A stretch of 64,000 nucleotides of DNA from Kineosporia mesophila (GTDB lineage Bacteria; Actinomycetota; Actinomycetes; Actinomycetales; Kineosporiaceae). The first letter of the stretch is position 1. Each line of letters begins with the position of its first letter. The stretch covers positions 62,001 to 126,000 of the forward strand of contig NZ_JAJOMA010000018.1 of the NCBI RefSeq assembly GCF_021129235.1. Reading direction: 5' to 3'. The position numbers and the translations under genes were made by a program. Shown one piece after another: positions 28,107-37,555 of this stretch. Under the pieces are notes generated by a model. That model made no database searches and was not told the DNA's origin. It was given only the letters and a program-made list of their open reading frames with translations.

Positions 28107-28595
28107 ATGGCCGGCGGCGATGGCAATGGATGGGTGACCTGCGGGTGCGGCCATCAGCACTGGGGCGTACACGGGGCAGCCGGTCTGGCGCTGGTGCGCC
28201 CCGGCGCGCGGGGGCCGCAGATGCTGCTGCAGTTACGGGCCGAATGGACGCACGAGGGCGGCACCTGGGGTCTGGTCGGGGGCGCCCGCGACAGTCACGA
28301 GACCGTGGCCGAGGCCGCCCTGCGCGAGGCCGCCGAAGAGGCGGAGGTCGACCCCGCCCTGGTGACCGTCTCCGGCGAGTTCGTCGGCACGGACCACGGC
28401 GACTGGTCGTACACCTACGTGATCGGGCTCGCCGGCCCGTCTTTGACCGTCGCCGACGTGACCCCGGAGAGCGACGCCCTGGAGTGGGTCGACCTGGACG
28501 ATGTGGCGTCCCGCACCCTGCACACCGCCTTCGCCCGGACCTGGCCGACCCTGCTCGGCGCGATCCGGGCCGAGCCGGCCGTCGTTCCGGACTGA
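28107..28595 (+). CDS. NUDIX hydrolase
   Basis: 162 residues. The NUDIX box is GGARDSHETVAEAALREAAEE, followed by VDPALVTVSGEFVG. An N-terminal segment CGCGHQHWGVHGAAGLALV precedes the fold, as in MutT-like actinobacterial proteins. Substrate unknown; oxidised nucleotide or ADP-ribose derivatives are possible. ATG 28107 is chosen because the conserved CGCGHQHWG motif follows closely. Confidence 0.92.
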   Translation: MAGGDGNGWVTCGCGHQHWGVHGAAGLALVRPGARGPQMLLQLRAEWTHEGGTWGLVGGARDSHETVAEAALREAAEEAEVDPALVTVSGEFVGTDHGDWSYTYVIGLAGPSLTVADVTPESDALEWVDLDDVASRTLHTAFARTWPTLLGAIRAEPAVVPD

Positions 28596-28728
28596 CGGCA
28601 GCACCGCCCCGGCCACCGGGCCGCGGCGGTCGCTCTGCTCCCGGCGGCATCGTGTGCATTCGTGACGGGCGGAACGCCACGAACGCACACGGTCCGGCGG
28701 GGAGACCCGGTGAGCAGGCCGGCCCGGC

Positions 28729-29916
28729 TCAGTGGGTCGCGAGGGCCGGCTGCGCCGGTTCGCCCAGCAGCTCGACGAGGATCTCCCCCACCCGCTCGAC
28801 CTCCACCAGGAAGCCGTCGTGCCCGTACGGCGAGTCGATGACACGCAGCGGGGCGCAGTCCGGGATGCCGGCGGCGATCTCGGCGTTCTGCCCCGGTGTG
28901 TAGAGCCGGTCGCTGGAGATCGCGGCGATGGCGGTGCGGGCGGTGACCCGCCCCAGCCCGGCGGCCACGCCGCCCCGGCCGCGACCGACGTCGTGCGAGT
29001 TCATCGTCTGGGTGAGCACCAGGTAGGAGTTGGCGTCGAACCGGTGGGTGAGCTTGTCCGCGTGGTGGTCGAGGTACGACTCGACCGCGAAACGCCCGTC
29101 CCCGCCGAGCGGGTTCTCCCCGGGCTGGGGCAGACGGCCGAAGCGCAGGTTGATCTCCGCCTCCGACCGGTAGGTGGTGTGCGCGATCCGGCGGGCCACG
29201 CCGAGACCGTTGTGCGGGCCCTCACCGGGCCCGGCACCGTAGTAGTCACCGCCGTGGAAGTTCGCGTCGCACCGGATCGCCATCATCTGCGCCGAGCACC
29301 AGGCGATCTGGTCACCGGTCGCGGCCGCGGTGGAGGCCAGGACGAACAGCCGTTCCACCCGCTCCGGCTCCATGACCGCCCACTCCAGGGCGCGCATGCC
29401 GCCCATCGAGCCGCCGACCACGAGGGCCCAGCGGTCGATGCCGAGCCGGTCGGACAGTGCCACCTCGGCAGTGACCTGGTCCCGCACCGTGATGTAAGGG
29501 AACCGGCTGCCGTACGGGCTGCCGTCGGCACTGCCCGGGTCGGGGCTGGACGGCCCGGTGCTGCCCTGGCAGCCCCCGAGCACGTTGGGGGCCACCACGA
29601 ACCAGCGATCGGTGTCGAGCTCGCGCCCGGGACCGATCAGGCCGTTCCACCAGCCCGGGGTGGGATGGCCGGGACCGGCGTCACCCGTGACGTGGCTGTC
29701 ACCCGTGAGGGCGTGCAGCACCAGCACGGCATTGTCACCCGTGGGCGAGAGCGTGCCCCAGGTCTCGTAGGCCATCTCGACGTCGTCGAGACGCCCGCCG
29801 CGTTCGAGCGTCACATTCCCGATCCGGCTGAACTTGCGGCCCCCACGGGAATCTCCGGCCCGCCAGGCCCCGGATGCCGGTGGCACAGCGGGCACGGAAA
29901 CCTCCTGCGTACTCAT
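28729..29916 (-). CDS. metX: Homoserine O-acetyltransferase
   Basis: Acetylates (or, in some members, succinylates) homoserine as the first committed step of methionine synthesis. 395 residues, alpha/beta-hydrolase fold: NAVLVLHALTGDSHVTG, the nucleophile elbow VVGGSMGGMRALEWAV, and the final Asp/His region ending SPYGHDGFLVEVERVG. It directly follows metY with no gap, and both are probably under the SAM-IV riboswitch. The acyl donor cannot be told from sequence alone. Confidence 0.95.
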   Translation of the reverse strand: MSTQEVSVPAVPPASGAWRAGDSRGGRKFSRIGNVTLERGGRLDDVEMAYETWGTLSPTGDNAVLVLHALTGDSHVTGDAGPGHPTPGWWNGLIGPGRELDTDRWFVVAPNVLGGCQGSTGPSSPDPGSADGSPYGSRFPYITVRDQVTAEVALSDRLGIDRWALVVGGSMGGMRALEWAVMEPERVERLFVLASTAAATGDQIAWCSAQMMAIRCDANFHGGDYYGAGPGEGPHNGLGVARRIAHTTYRSEAEINLRFGRLPQPGENPLGGDGRFAVESYLDHHADKLTHRFDANSYLVLTQTMNSHDVGRGRGGVAAGLGRVTARTAIAAISSDRLYTPGQNAEIAAGIPDCAPLRVIDSPYGHDGFLVEVERVGEILVELLGEPAQPALATH

Positions 29917-31233
29917 TCAGCCGACCTTAACCGCCCGGAATCCGGTCTCCAGGTCGGCGAGGATGTCAGTGATGTTCTCCAGGCCGACGGCCAGGCGCAC
30001 CAGCCCCGGCGTGACGCCGGTGGCCAGCTGCTCCTCCTCGGAGAGCTGGCTGTGGGTGGTGCTGGCCGGGTGGATGACCAGACTGCGGACGTCTCCGATG
30101 TTGGCGACCAGGCTGTGCAGCTCGAGGGCGTCGACGAAACGGCGACCGGCCTCGACCCCACCGTTGATCTCGAAGGCCACGACGGCCCCGGCACCCTTCG
30201 GCGCGTACTTCTGGGCCAGCTCGTACCAGGGACTGCTGGGCAGACTGGCGTAGGCGACCGAGGCCACCTCGTCCCGCCCCTGCAGCCAGGTGGCGACCGC
30301 CTGGGCGTTCTCCACGTGCCGTTCGATCCGCAGGCTCAGCGTCTCCAGGCCCTGGGCGATCACCCAGGCGTTGAACGGCGACGCGGCCGGGCCGAGGTCG
30401 CGCAGCAGCTGCACCCGGGCCTTGAGGATGTAGGACAGGTTCGCCCCGAGCGGGCTGCCGACGCCGAGATCCCGCCCGTAGACCAGCCCGTGGTAGCTGG
30501 GGTCGGGCTGGTTGAAGCCCGGGAAACGCTCCGGCTGGGCGGTGTAGTCGAAGTTGCCGCCATCGACGATCACGCCGGCGATCGCGCCACCGTGCCCGCC
30601 GATGTACTTCGTGGCCGAGTGCACGACCACGTCGGCGCCCCACTCCAGCGGGCGGATCAGGTACGGCGTGGCCACCGTGTTGTCGACGATCAGCGGCACG
30701 CCCACCTCGTGCGCCACCCCGGCCACACCCTCGATGTCGAGGATGTCCTGCTTGGGGTTGGAGATGGTCTCACCGAAGAAGGCCTTCGTGTTCGGGCGCA
30801 CCGCGGCCCGCCAGGAGGCGAGGTCGTCGGGGTTCTCGACGAAACTGACCTGGATGCCGAGCTTCGGGAAGGTGTAGTGGAACAGGTTGTAGGTACCGCC
30901 GTAGAGGCTCGGGCTGGACACGATGTGGTCACCGGCCTCGGCCACGTTCAGCAGCGCGAGGGTCTCGGCGGACTGCCCGGACGCCACCAGCAGCGCCCCG
31001 ACACCGCCCTCCAGGTTGGCCAGGCGCTGCTCCACCACGTCGGTGGTGGGGTTGTTGAGCCGGGTGTAGATGTTCCCGAACTCCTTGAGCCCGAACCGGT
31101 TCGCGGCCTGCTCGGTGTTCTCGAACACGTACGACGTGGTCTGGTAGATCGGCAGCGCCCGCGCGCCGGTCACGGGGTCGGGGCTCTGCCCCGCATGGAT
31201 CTGACGAGTTTCGAACGACCAGCCGGTGCTCAT
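29917..31233 (-). CDS. metY: O-acetylhomoserine sulfhydrylase
   Basis: PLP enzyme converting O-acetylhomoserine plus sulfide to homocysteine. 438 residues: FETRQIHAGQSPDPVTGARA at the N-terminus, YTRLNNPTTDVVEQRLANLE, PLP-lysine motif VVHSATKYIGGHG, and RLAVGLENITDILADLE at the end. Length and long second domain fit MetY rather than MetB or MetC. It is first in the metY-metX operon and preceded by a SAM-IV riboswitch, so it should be repressed when S-adenosylmethionine is abundant. Confidence 0.95.
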   Translation of the reverse strand: MSTGWSFETRQIHAGQSPDPVTGARALPIYQTTSYVFENTEQAANRFGLKEFGNIYTRLNNPTTDVVEQRLANLEGGVGALLVASGQSAETLALLNVAEAGDHIVSSPSLYGGTYNLFHYTFPKLGIQVSFVENPDDLASWRAAVRPNTKAFFGETISNPKQDILDIEGVAGVAHEVGVPLIVDNTVATPYLIRPLEWGADVVVHSATKYIGGHGGAIAGVIVDGGNFDYTAQPERFPGFNQPDPSYHGLVYGRDLGVGSPLGANLSYILKARVQLLRDLGPAASPFNAWVIAQGLETLSLRIERHVENAQAVATWLQGRDEVASVAYASLPSSPWYELAQKYAPKGAGAVVAFEINGGVEAGRRFVDALELHSLVANIGDVRSLVIHPASTTHSQLSEEEQLATGVTPGLVRLAVGLENITDILADLETGFRAVKVG

Positions 31234-31323
31234 ATGGGCACTCCTCCAGGCTCAGGGGCACAGGCCATCGACCCGTGCCCGGGCGGACCCGGAGGTCCGC
31301 CGGCAATGAGACGGGTCGACTGA

Positions 31324-31438
31324 CGTCGACCGCGCTTGCTGTCGCATCTGCGACAGCCTGGTCATCACCCGGGGCACCCCACCGCGGAACGAGGGTTGCC
31401 GACCAGCAAGCCGGGGCTTGTCGCTGGTACTCATGACC
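31324..31438 (-). promoter_or_regulatory. SAM-IV riboswitch controlling metY-metX
   Basis: On the minus strand the leader begins GTCATGAGTACCAGCGACAA, then CCCCGGCTTGCTGGTCGGCA, ACCCTC, CCGCGGTGGGGTGCCCCGGG and TGATGACCAGG, followed by a stem (TGTCGCAGATGCGACA) and CAAGCGCGGTCGAC. This is the SAM-IV class consensus as I recall it. It lies about 90 bp before metY, where an S-adenosylmethionine sensor is expected. Exact ends are approximate. Confidence 0.92.
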
Positions 31439-31524
31439 TAGGACTGCACAGTAATTGAGCCGGCCGGGGTTGGCCACGACCGTCTCAGGATCTGGACTAT
31501 TCCGGGGATGTCGTGCGGGACACG

Positions 31525-32670
31525 TCATTCCGCGTCCGCCTGCACCGGAACCTCCACCCACGGCGGGGCAATGCCTGCGGTGCAGAGCATCTCGACCAGC
31601 CCGGCGAGACGGGGCAGGGCATCGGGCAGTTCCGGCCCCTCCTCCCGCAGCCGCTCCATCAGCAGCCGGGTGCGCACCCCGTTGCCCCGGTACCAGGCCA
31701 GCAGGGCCAGAATCGCCAGCAGGGGCGCGCGCTCGGCGGCCGTGCCCCGCCGGGCCAGCGCCGCGAGGATCTCCTCGCCCCGGGCCAGCAGCACCCGGTC
31801 GGGCAGCTCGCCGAACAGCTCCTCCCAGTAGCCGGACAGATCGGGTGGGGACTGCCCCGCCAGTAACTGGTTCAGGAACCGCTGCCGGGTCGGGCCGGGC
31901 GCCGCCGCCAGCCGGACGAAGATCGCATCGCGCAGGAACGAGTCGTGCAGCGGCGCCAGCCCCAGCTGGTCGGTGCTCCAGCCCTTCGCGTTCCCCAGGA
32001 GGGCGTTCCAGGTACGCCACCAGATCCGCCGGGCCCGCTCGCCGGGCTCGCCGGGCACCTGAGGCCCGTCTCCCTCCCCGGCCGGCACGGCCTGCCCCAC
32101 GTCACCGATCACGTCGGCCTCGCTCGGGGCCAGCCGGTCACCGCGCAGCACGTGGGCCATCGCCACCCGGCTGGCCTCCACCTCGCTCAGCGGCCGCCCG
32201 TCCGGTGGGCAGCACGACCCGTCCGGGCAGAGCAGCGACCGGTAGGCCGTGGGCGTGACCCCGATCAGGTCGTACAGCCACACCCCGGCCCGGGAGATGC
32301 GCTGCGGCAGGGCCCGGACCACCATCGGCGGCGGCACGGCGAGTGCGTCCGGCACCGCGACCAGGGCGACCACCCGGGAGGGCAGGCCGTCCTGCGCGTC
32401 TTTCCCCGGTTCCCCCGGCGCCCCGCCGAAAGCGGCCGCCGCCGGACCGGTCAGGGCCTCGACCGCGGCGTCGAGCACCGCGGTCACCCCGGAGGGGCCG
32501 AACCAGGCCGGGGTCATGTCGATGCGCAGCATCGAGCCGACCCGCCCCCGCGGGCCGTTCAGGGCGACCAGGACGAGACTGTTGAGCGGCCGGAAGCCGA
32601 GGGTGTACCAGACGGCCGCGATCAGGTCGGCGGGCCCGGCTTCGTTCACGGTGAGGTCGGAGGAGGACAT
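31525..32670 (-). CDS. DUF4192 domain protein
   Basis: 381 residues. The N-terminus SDLTVNEAGPADLIAAVWYTLG followed by RPLNSLVLVALNGPRGRVG is the DUF4192 signature; the C-terminus is helical (LLAILALLAWYRGNGVRTRLL). Typical of actinobacteria; function unknown. ATG 32670 has GGAGGA-like bases nearby and begins at the conserved sequence. It is preceded by the matrixin gene with a gap of 104 bp. Confidence 0.88.
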   Translation of the reverse strand: MSSSDLTVNEAGPADLIAAVWYTLGFRPLNSLVLVALNGPRGRVGSMLRIDMTPAWFGPSGVTAVLDAAVEALTGPAAAAFGGAPGEPGKDAQDGLPSRVVALVAVPDALAVPPPMVVRALPQRISRAGVWLYDLIGVTPTAYRSLLCPDGSCCPPDGRPLSEVEASRVAMAHVLRGDRLAPSEADVIGDVGQAVPAGEGDGPQVPGEPGERARRIWWRTWNALLGNAKGWSTDQLGLAPLHDSFLRDAIFVRLAAAPGPTRQRFLNQLLAGQSPPDLSGYWEELFGELPDRVLLARGEEILAALARRGTAAERAPLLAILALLAWYRGNGVRTRLLMERLREEGPELPDALPRLAGLVEMLCTAGIAPPWVEVPVQADAE

Positions 32671-32774
32671 GCCCCGACCCTGCCCGGAAGCCCTGCCCCG
32701 CCGGGCGGTCCCGGCCGCCCCTGTGGACAACCCCGGCGTCGTGCCTGCTGTGGACGGCAGGACCGGAGGACGGT

Positions 32775-33632
32775 TCAGAAGTCGCGGAAGCACGGGCCGC
32801 CGGACAATTGCGCCAGCCCGCGCCGGTCGCCGACCTCGAACCCGGCGGTGTGCGGCTGCGCGGTCGGGGTGCGATACATCAGCTCGGCCGGGTCGTCGAC
32901 GTGGTCCAGGCCGATCACGTGCCCGAACTCGTGCAGCACCACGGCGTCGATGCGGGCCTGCCCGTCGGCCCAGGCGGCCACCTCGGACAGGTGCTCACGG
33001 TTGAGGTAGACCACCCCGCTGACGTAGCGCCGGGTACCCGGCCCGGCCCCCGACACGGTGTCCGGGCCGCCGAGCCCGGCGTAGCCCTTCATGTGCGGGT
33101 ACTCGGTCGGGTCGGTCCAGGCCACCAGCACCGGCGACCAGCGGTCCCCGTAGCGCTCGCGGTTCTGGGCCGGCCGGTTGACCGTCGGCACCTCGTCGGT
33201 GGCGCCGTCGTAGGTGAACCGCAGCCCGGTGATCCGCCCGGCCTCGGCGACGGCCCGGTCGATCGCCTTCTGCCCGCCGGGCGGGGCGCCCGCGCCGCGC
33301 ACCACGTAGTGCACCGGCCGGCACGGGTCCCAGCGCACCGGGACGGTGGAGCCGTCGTCCTGGTACGCCAGCAGCTTGTAGCCGCCGGTGCCGGACGGCG
33401 CCGGGGCCGGGGCGGCCAGGGGGGAGCTGGCCAGGTCCTGCGGCAGGGCGGGGTGCATGCCCTCTCCACCACCGCGCATCCAGCGTCCGGTGGAGTCGGA
33501 GGCGAAGACCAGGGAGATGCCGAACATCAGCACCAGGCCGACGGCGAGGGTGACCGTCAGGAGGGTCGATAGGCGTGGCGCGCCGGAGGCGCCCGGAGCG
33601 CCCGCCGACGGCTCCCGACGGGCCGTGTCCAT
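32775..33632 (-). CDS. Exported matrixin-like zinc metalloprotease
   Basis: 285 residues. A membrane helix (about 22-45, LLTVTLAVGLVLMFGISLVF) serves as anchor or signal, followed by a Pro/Ala-rich linker and a metzincin domain: the zinc motif is VVLHEFGHVIGLDHVDD with an LMYR methionine after it. WDPCRPVHYVVRG is typical of matrixin-family proteins in actinobacteria. Probably degrades extracellular or wall proteins; substrate unknown. The ATG at 33632 has GAAAGGAGG upstream. Confidence 0.92.
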   Translation of the reverse strand: MDTARREPSAGAPGASGAPRLSTLLTVTLAVGLVLMFGISLVFASDSTGRWMRGGGEGMHPALPQDLASSPLAAPAPAPSGTGGYKLLAYQDDGSTVPVRWDPCRPVHYVVRGAGAPPGGQKAIDRAVAEAGRITGLRFTYDGATDEVPTVNRPAQNRERYGDRWSPVLVAWTDPTEYPHMKGYAGLGGPDTVSGAGPGTRRYVSGVVYLNREHLSEVAAWADGQARIDAVVLHEFGHVIGLDHVDDPAELMYRTPTAQPHTAGFEVGDRRGLAQLSGGPCFRDF

Positions 33633-33763
33633 GGAAAGGAGGTCGTCCGGGAGGCCGGGCGGCTACATCGGCCCAAAGGGTGGTAACGCCGGTTCACCCG
33701 GGTGGACAGGACGCCGGAGCCGACCACCGGACCGGACGGACGTGCGTCCTCAGCTGTCGATCC

Positions 33764-35371
33764 CTACCCGACCACCGCGGAATTGCCACCCGCGCGCTTG
33801 GCCGCGTACATCGCCTCGTCGGCCCGGCGCAGCCATTCGTGCTCGTCGATGGGCGCGGTGCGCACGGCCACACCGATGCTCGCACTGATGTGCGCCCCCG
33901 CCGACTGCGGGCAGTGGCGGATCGTCTCCTGCAGGCGCTCCGCCAGGGCCACCGCGCGCCCCTCCTCCAGGGCCGCGATCACCACGAACTCGTCCCCGCC
34001 CCACCGGGCCACCACGTCTTCCAGCCGGGCCGCGGTGCGCAGGGCCGTCGAGACCTCGCGCAGCACCACGTCGCCGGCCAGGTGCCCGTGCGAGTCGTTG
34101 ACCTCCTTGAACCCGTCGAGGTCGATGAGCAGCAGGGCCACGGGCTCCCCGACCGGCAGGGAGGCCGCCTCGGAGATCGCGTCGGCTCCCCCGCGCCGGT
34201 TCACCAGGTTGGTCAGCGAGTCCAGCCGGGCGGCCCGGGCCAGCACCTTGCGCTCGTCCGCGCCCCGCAGCAGATCGACCCGGGCCCGGAAGAGCGCGTC
34301 GAGCAGGGTGGAGGTCTCGTCCGCCCGCCGGCCGGCCAGGGTCAGGTACTCGATCGTCCCGCTGCCCGGGTCGTTCAGCGGCGGGTGCTCGGCCAGCGCC
34401 ACCTCGTAGGCGAGCACCTGCCGTTCGGAGTCCACGACGTGCCCGCGCACGACCGCCAGGGCCCGGGCCCCGATCGCCGCGCCCTCGACGGCCCGGCCCT
34501 GGCGGGCCAGGGCCCGGACCACGCCGATCGCCCAGAAGACCTGTGCGGACGCGGCCTCGGGACCCCGCTCGAGAACGCCGGGGATGGCGGTGAGCTGGGT
34601 CAGGGCCGGGGCGGGGTCGCCGAGCATCGCCTCGTACAGGGCGATGAGCACCTGGCGTTCCAGCTCGACCACCCGGTACGTGCGGCCACCGTCGGCGTCG
34701 GCGGCCCGGGTGATGGTGGTGACCGCCTCGGCCAGGTCGTCGCGACCGGGGGCGAAGGGCGGGCGGTGCGCTGCCCGGACCCCGCGCTCGGCGTGCTCGA
34801 AGGCCAGGTTGCTCAGCTGGGAGACCTGCTGGTGACGGGGCAGGAACTGCTCCACGGTGTCGAGGCGCAGCCGGATCTCCCGGGCGCCCTCGCGGACCCC
34901 GATCATGCGGTGGGCCAGGACCAGCGCGGCCAGCGCGGTCTGCACCTGGGGGTCGAGCAGGTCGTCCAGGGCCGAGGCGGCCGCCGCGCCGTGGGCGAGC
35001 TGCTCGACGGCCTGCTCCAGCTGCCCCTCGCGGCGCAGCAGTTCGACCAGCAGCGCGCGGGCCTGCACGGCCCCGGCGACCTGCCCGGTGCGGCGGCACA
35101 GCGCGATCAGCTCCCGGGCGACCGTGACGGCGATGGAGGTCTCCCCCAGCGTCATCAGGCACAGGCCCTGCACGTAGAGGGCCGCCGCGTGGGCGTGGGG
35201 TTCGGGTACGGACCGCAGCGCCTCCTCGACCTCGGCGAGAACATCCTCGGCGAAGCCGTCCTGGGCCCGGACGACCCAGTCCTGCCGCGCCTCGAGCACG
35301 GCCTCGGCGGTCCACCGCACGTGGGCGCCCGCGCCGGAACCGGCGAGCGGGACCAGGCCCGGGCCGGACAT
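33764..35371 (-). CDS. Diguanylate cyclase with helical-repeat sensor region
   Basis: 535 residues from ATG 35371. A long all-helical region (TPR-like, about residues 1-355) is followed by a GGDEF domain with DSLTNLVNRRGGADAISE, VALLLIDLDGFKEVNDSHGH and an intact RWGGDEFVV active site, so it should make c-di-GMP. No I-site (RxxD) is obvious. No membrane helix. The start is uncertain: an AGGAGG near 35425 has no ATG at the right distance, only a GTG too close, while ATG 35371 lacks a strong ribosome-binding site. Confidence 0.87.
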   Translation of the reverse strand: MSGPGLVPLAGSGAGAHVRWTAEAVLEARQDWVVRAQDGFAEDVLAEVEEALRSVPEPHAHAAALYVQGLCLMTLGETSIAVTVARELIALCRRTGQVAGAVQARALLVELLRREGQLEQAVEQLAHGAAAASALDDLLDPQVQTALAALVLAHRMIGVREGAREIRLRLDTVEQFLPRHQQVSQLSNLAFEHAERGVRAAHRPPFAPGRDDLAEAVTTITRAADADGGRTYRVVELERQVLIALYEAMLGDPAPALTQLTAIPGVLERGPEAASAQVFWAIGVVRALARQGRAVEGAAIGARALAVVRGHVVDSERQVLAYEVALAEHPPLNDPGSGTIEYLTLAGRRADETSTLLDALFRARVDLLRGADERKVLARAARLDSLTNLVNRRGGADAISEAASLPVGEPVALLLIDLDGFKEVNDSHGHLAGDVVLREVSTALRTAARLEDVVARWGGDEFVVIAALEEGRAVALAERLQETIRHCPQSAGAHISASIGVAVRTAPIDEHEWLRRADEAMYAAKRAGGNSAVVG

Positions 35372-35777
35372 CGACGGGGCCGGGTGTGCGTGGTGGGCGT
35401 CGGACGAACTGATGGTGCCCACCTCCTGGTGCGGGTGCGTCTGCTTCGTAGGGCTAACGTCACTTCCTGTCGCTACGGCACGCACAGTGCGACGTACCGG
35501 GCTTTCCGTAGTATTCCGCTCACGGCCGCGTCGCGCTTCCCTCCACGCCGATGTTTCGGCACCGAGCGCCAGAATCGGGGCCTCACCCGCCGATAAACGA
35601 CAAAGTATTCTTCGGCGTTTCATCGGGGCGAAGAGTTCAGCTGAGACTAATGTCACGATTCGCTACTGATCCATCGCGCGACGTGTCCGACCCGAAGGGC
35701 CCGGAGCCCAGCCGGGCGAAGGTCCCCGGCTAGTGTGGAAGCCGGAACAGCCACTCGGTTTCTCGGGAGCGCCCAGC
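35372..35777. other. Divergent region upstream of the diguanylate cyclase and phosphofructokinase genes
   Basis: 406 bp with lower GC around 35580-35670. No gene was recognised. It should hold the promoters of both divergent genes; part of it may code for the N-terminus of the cyclase if a start upstream of 35371 is used. A GGGAG before 35778 serves the phosphofructokinase ATG. Confidence 0.4.
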
Positions 35778-37001
35778 ATGTCCGTACGTCGTGTCGCACT
35801 GCTCACCGCAGGTGGCCTGGCCCCCTGCCTGTCCTCCGCCGTCGGCGGCCTGATCGAGCGCTATACCGAGATCGCGCCGGATGTCGAGATCATCGGCTAC
35901 CGCAACGGTTACGCCGGCCTCCTGGGTGGTGACCACATCGAGGTCACACCGCAGATCCGCGAGCGCGCCCACCTGCTGCACCAGTTCGGCGGCAGCCCGA
36001 TCGGCAACAGCCGGGTCAAGCTCACCAACGTCGCCGACTGCGTGAAGCGCGGTCTGGTGCAGGAGGGCCAGGTGCCGCTCCAGGTCGCCGCGGAGCAGCT
36101 CACGAAAGACGGCATCGACGTGCTGCACACGATCGGCGGCGACGACACCAACACCACCGCCGCCGACCTGGCCGCGTACCTGCACGAGAACGGCTACGAG
36201 CTGACCGTGGTCGGCCTGCCGAAGACCATCGACAACGACGTGATCCCGATCCGCCAGAGCCTGGGCGCCTGGACCGCGGCCGAGCAGGGCGCCGTCTACG
36301 CGCGCAACGTCGTCGCCGAGCACTCCTCGAACGAGCGCATGCTCATCGTGCACGAGGTGATGGGCCGTAACTGCGGCTGGCTGACCGCCGCCACCGCCGC
36401 CGAGTACCACGAGTGGGTCACCACCCAGCAGTACGCGGGCTTCGGCAACGACCCGAAGGCCTGGGACGTGCACGCCGTGTTCGTGCCGGAGCTGAGCTTC
36501 GACATCGAGGCCGAGGCCACCCGCCTGCGCCGGCAGATGGACGAGGTCGGTGCGGTGAACATCTTCCTGTCCGAAGGGGCAGGGGTGGAGACCATCGTCG
36601 AGGAACTCATCGCCCGCGGCGAGGAGCCCGACCGCGACGCGTTCGGTCACGTCAAGCTGGACACGATCAACCCGGGTCAGTGGTTCGCGAAGCAGTTCGC
36701 CGAGAAGGTCGGCGCGAACAAGGTGCTCGTGCAGAAGAGCGGCTACTTCGCCCGCTCGGCCGCGGCCAACGCGCAGGACCTGCGCCTGATCCAGGGCTGC
36801 GTCGACCTGGCGGTGCAGAGCGCGCTGGAGGGCACCAGCGGCGTCATCGGCCACGACGAGGAGCAGGGCGGCCGGCTGCGGGCCATCGAGTTCCCGCGGA
36901 TCAAGGGCGGTAAGCCCTTCGACACCGAGCAGGCCTGGTTCGGCGGGCTGCTCGGCGCGATCGGCCAGGAGAAGGGCAAGCCGGTGGCGACGAGCCACTA
37001 G
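35778..37001 (+). CDS. pfp: Pyrophosphate-dependent 6-phosphofructokinase
   Basis: Phosphorylates fructose-6-phosphate, probably with PPi. 407 residues: VALLTAGGLAPCLSSAVGG, the donor motif IGGDDTNTTA, and PKTIDNDVIP. The Asp in GGDD (ATP enzymes have GGDG) and the Lys in PKTIDND are the two residues known to mark PPi-type enzymes. Start ATG 35778 has GGGAG at a good distance. A classical terminator follows. Confidence 0.9.
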   Translation: MSVRRVALLTAGGLAPCLSSAVGGLIERYTEIAPDVEIIGYRNGYAGLLGGDHIEVTPQIRERAHLLHQFGGSPIGNSRVKLTNVADCVKRGLVQEGQVPLQVAAEQLTKDGIDVLHTIGGDDTNTTAADLAAYLHENGYELTVVGLPKTIDNDVIPIRQSLGAWTAAEQGAVYARNVVAEHSSNERMLIVHEVMGRNCGWLTAATAAEYHEWVTTQQYAGFGNDPKAWDVHAVFVPELSFDIEAEATRLRRQMDEVGAVNIFLSEGAGVETIVEELIARGEEPDRDAFGHVKLDTINPGQWFAKQFAEKVGANKVLVQKSGYFARSAAANAQDLRLIQGCVDLAVQSALEGTSGVIGHDEEQGGRLRAIEFPRIKGGKPFDTEQAWFGGLLGAIGQEKGKPVATSH

Positions 37002-37020
37002 GTTTCCGCGCATCGGATGC

Positions 37021-37064
37021 AACCCCCACCGGCTCTACCGCGTCAGCGCACCGGTGGGGGTTTT
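37021..37064 (+). terminator. Rho-independent terminator after pfp
   Basis: A 12-bp stem (37021-37032 with 37051-37062) followed by TTTT. It follows the pfp stop by about 20 bp. Confidence 0.85.
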
Positions 37065-37099
37065 CATCTGCCCAACCGCACGGAAGCTAAGGGGTCCCC

Positions 37100-37513
37100 A
37101 TGAGCGCCATCCGATTCGTCCTCAATGTTCTCTGGTTCGTTCTCGCCGGGTTCTGGCTGTCGCTGGGCTACGCGCTCGCCGGCGTGCTCATGTTCCTTCT
37201 CATCGTCACGATCCCGTTCGGTGTCGCGTCGTTCCGCCTGGCCGGGTTCGTGCTCTGGCCGTTCGGGCGCACGATCGTTCCCCAGCACGACGCGGGCACT
37301 CCGTCGCTCGTCGGTAACGTGCTCTGGTTCGTTCTGGCCGGGGTCTGGATCGCGATCGCCCACGTGATCACCGGAATCGGGCTCTGCCTGACCATCATCG
37401 GTATCCCGTTCGGCTGGGCCAACATCAAGCTCGCCCTGGTGGCGCTGGCGCCCCTGGGCAAGGAGGTCGTCTCCTCCGACGACCCGCGCGCGCTGCCGGT
37501 GGCCTGGGCGTAA
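37100..37513 (+). CDS. YccF-domain inner membrane protein
   Basis: 137 residues with two repeated YccF units: FVLNVLWFVLAGFWLSLGY near the N-terminus and VGNVLWFVLAGVWIAIAH in the second half, each followed by a TIPFG or GIPFGWANI motif. About four membrane helices. Function of the family is unknown. A GGGG purine stretch lies before the ATG. Confidence 0.93.
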   Translation: MSAIRFVLNVLWFVLAGFWLSLGYALAGVLMFLLIVTIPFGVASFRLAGFVLWPFGRTIVPQHDAGTPSLVGNVLWFVLAGVWIAIAHVITGIGLCLTIIGIPFGWANIKLALVALAPLGKEVVSSDDPRALPVAWA

Positions 37514-37555
37514 ACGATTTGGCGAGCGGGGCGCCCATGCAAGACGCTTCTCCTC

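Noticed and set aside
28732-31323. 863-codon plus-strand ORF opposite metX and metY
   Set aside because: Antisense shadow across two well-conserved enzymes and their riboswitch-controlled operon.
31252-31434. 60-codon minus-strand ORF before metY
   Set aside because: It overlaps the SAM-IV riboswitch almost entirely; its Met codon is part of the conserved riboswitch start.
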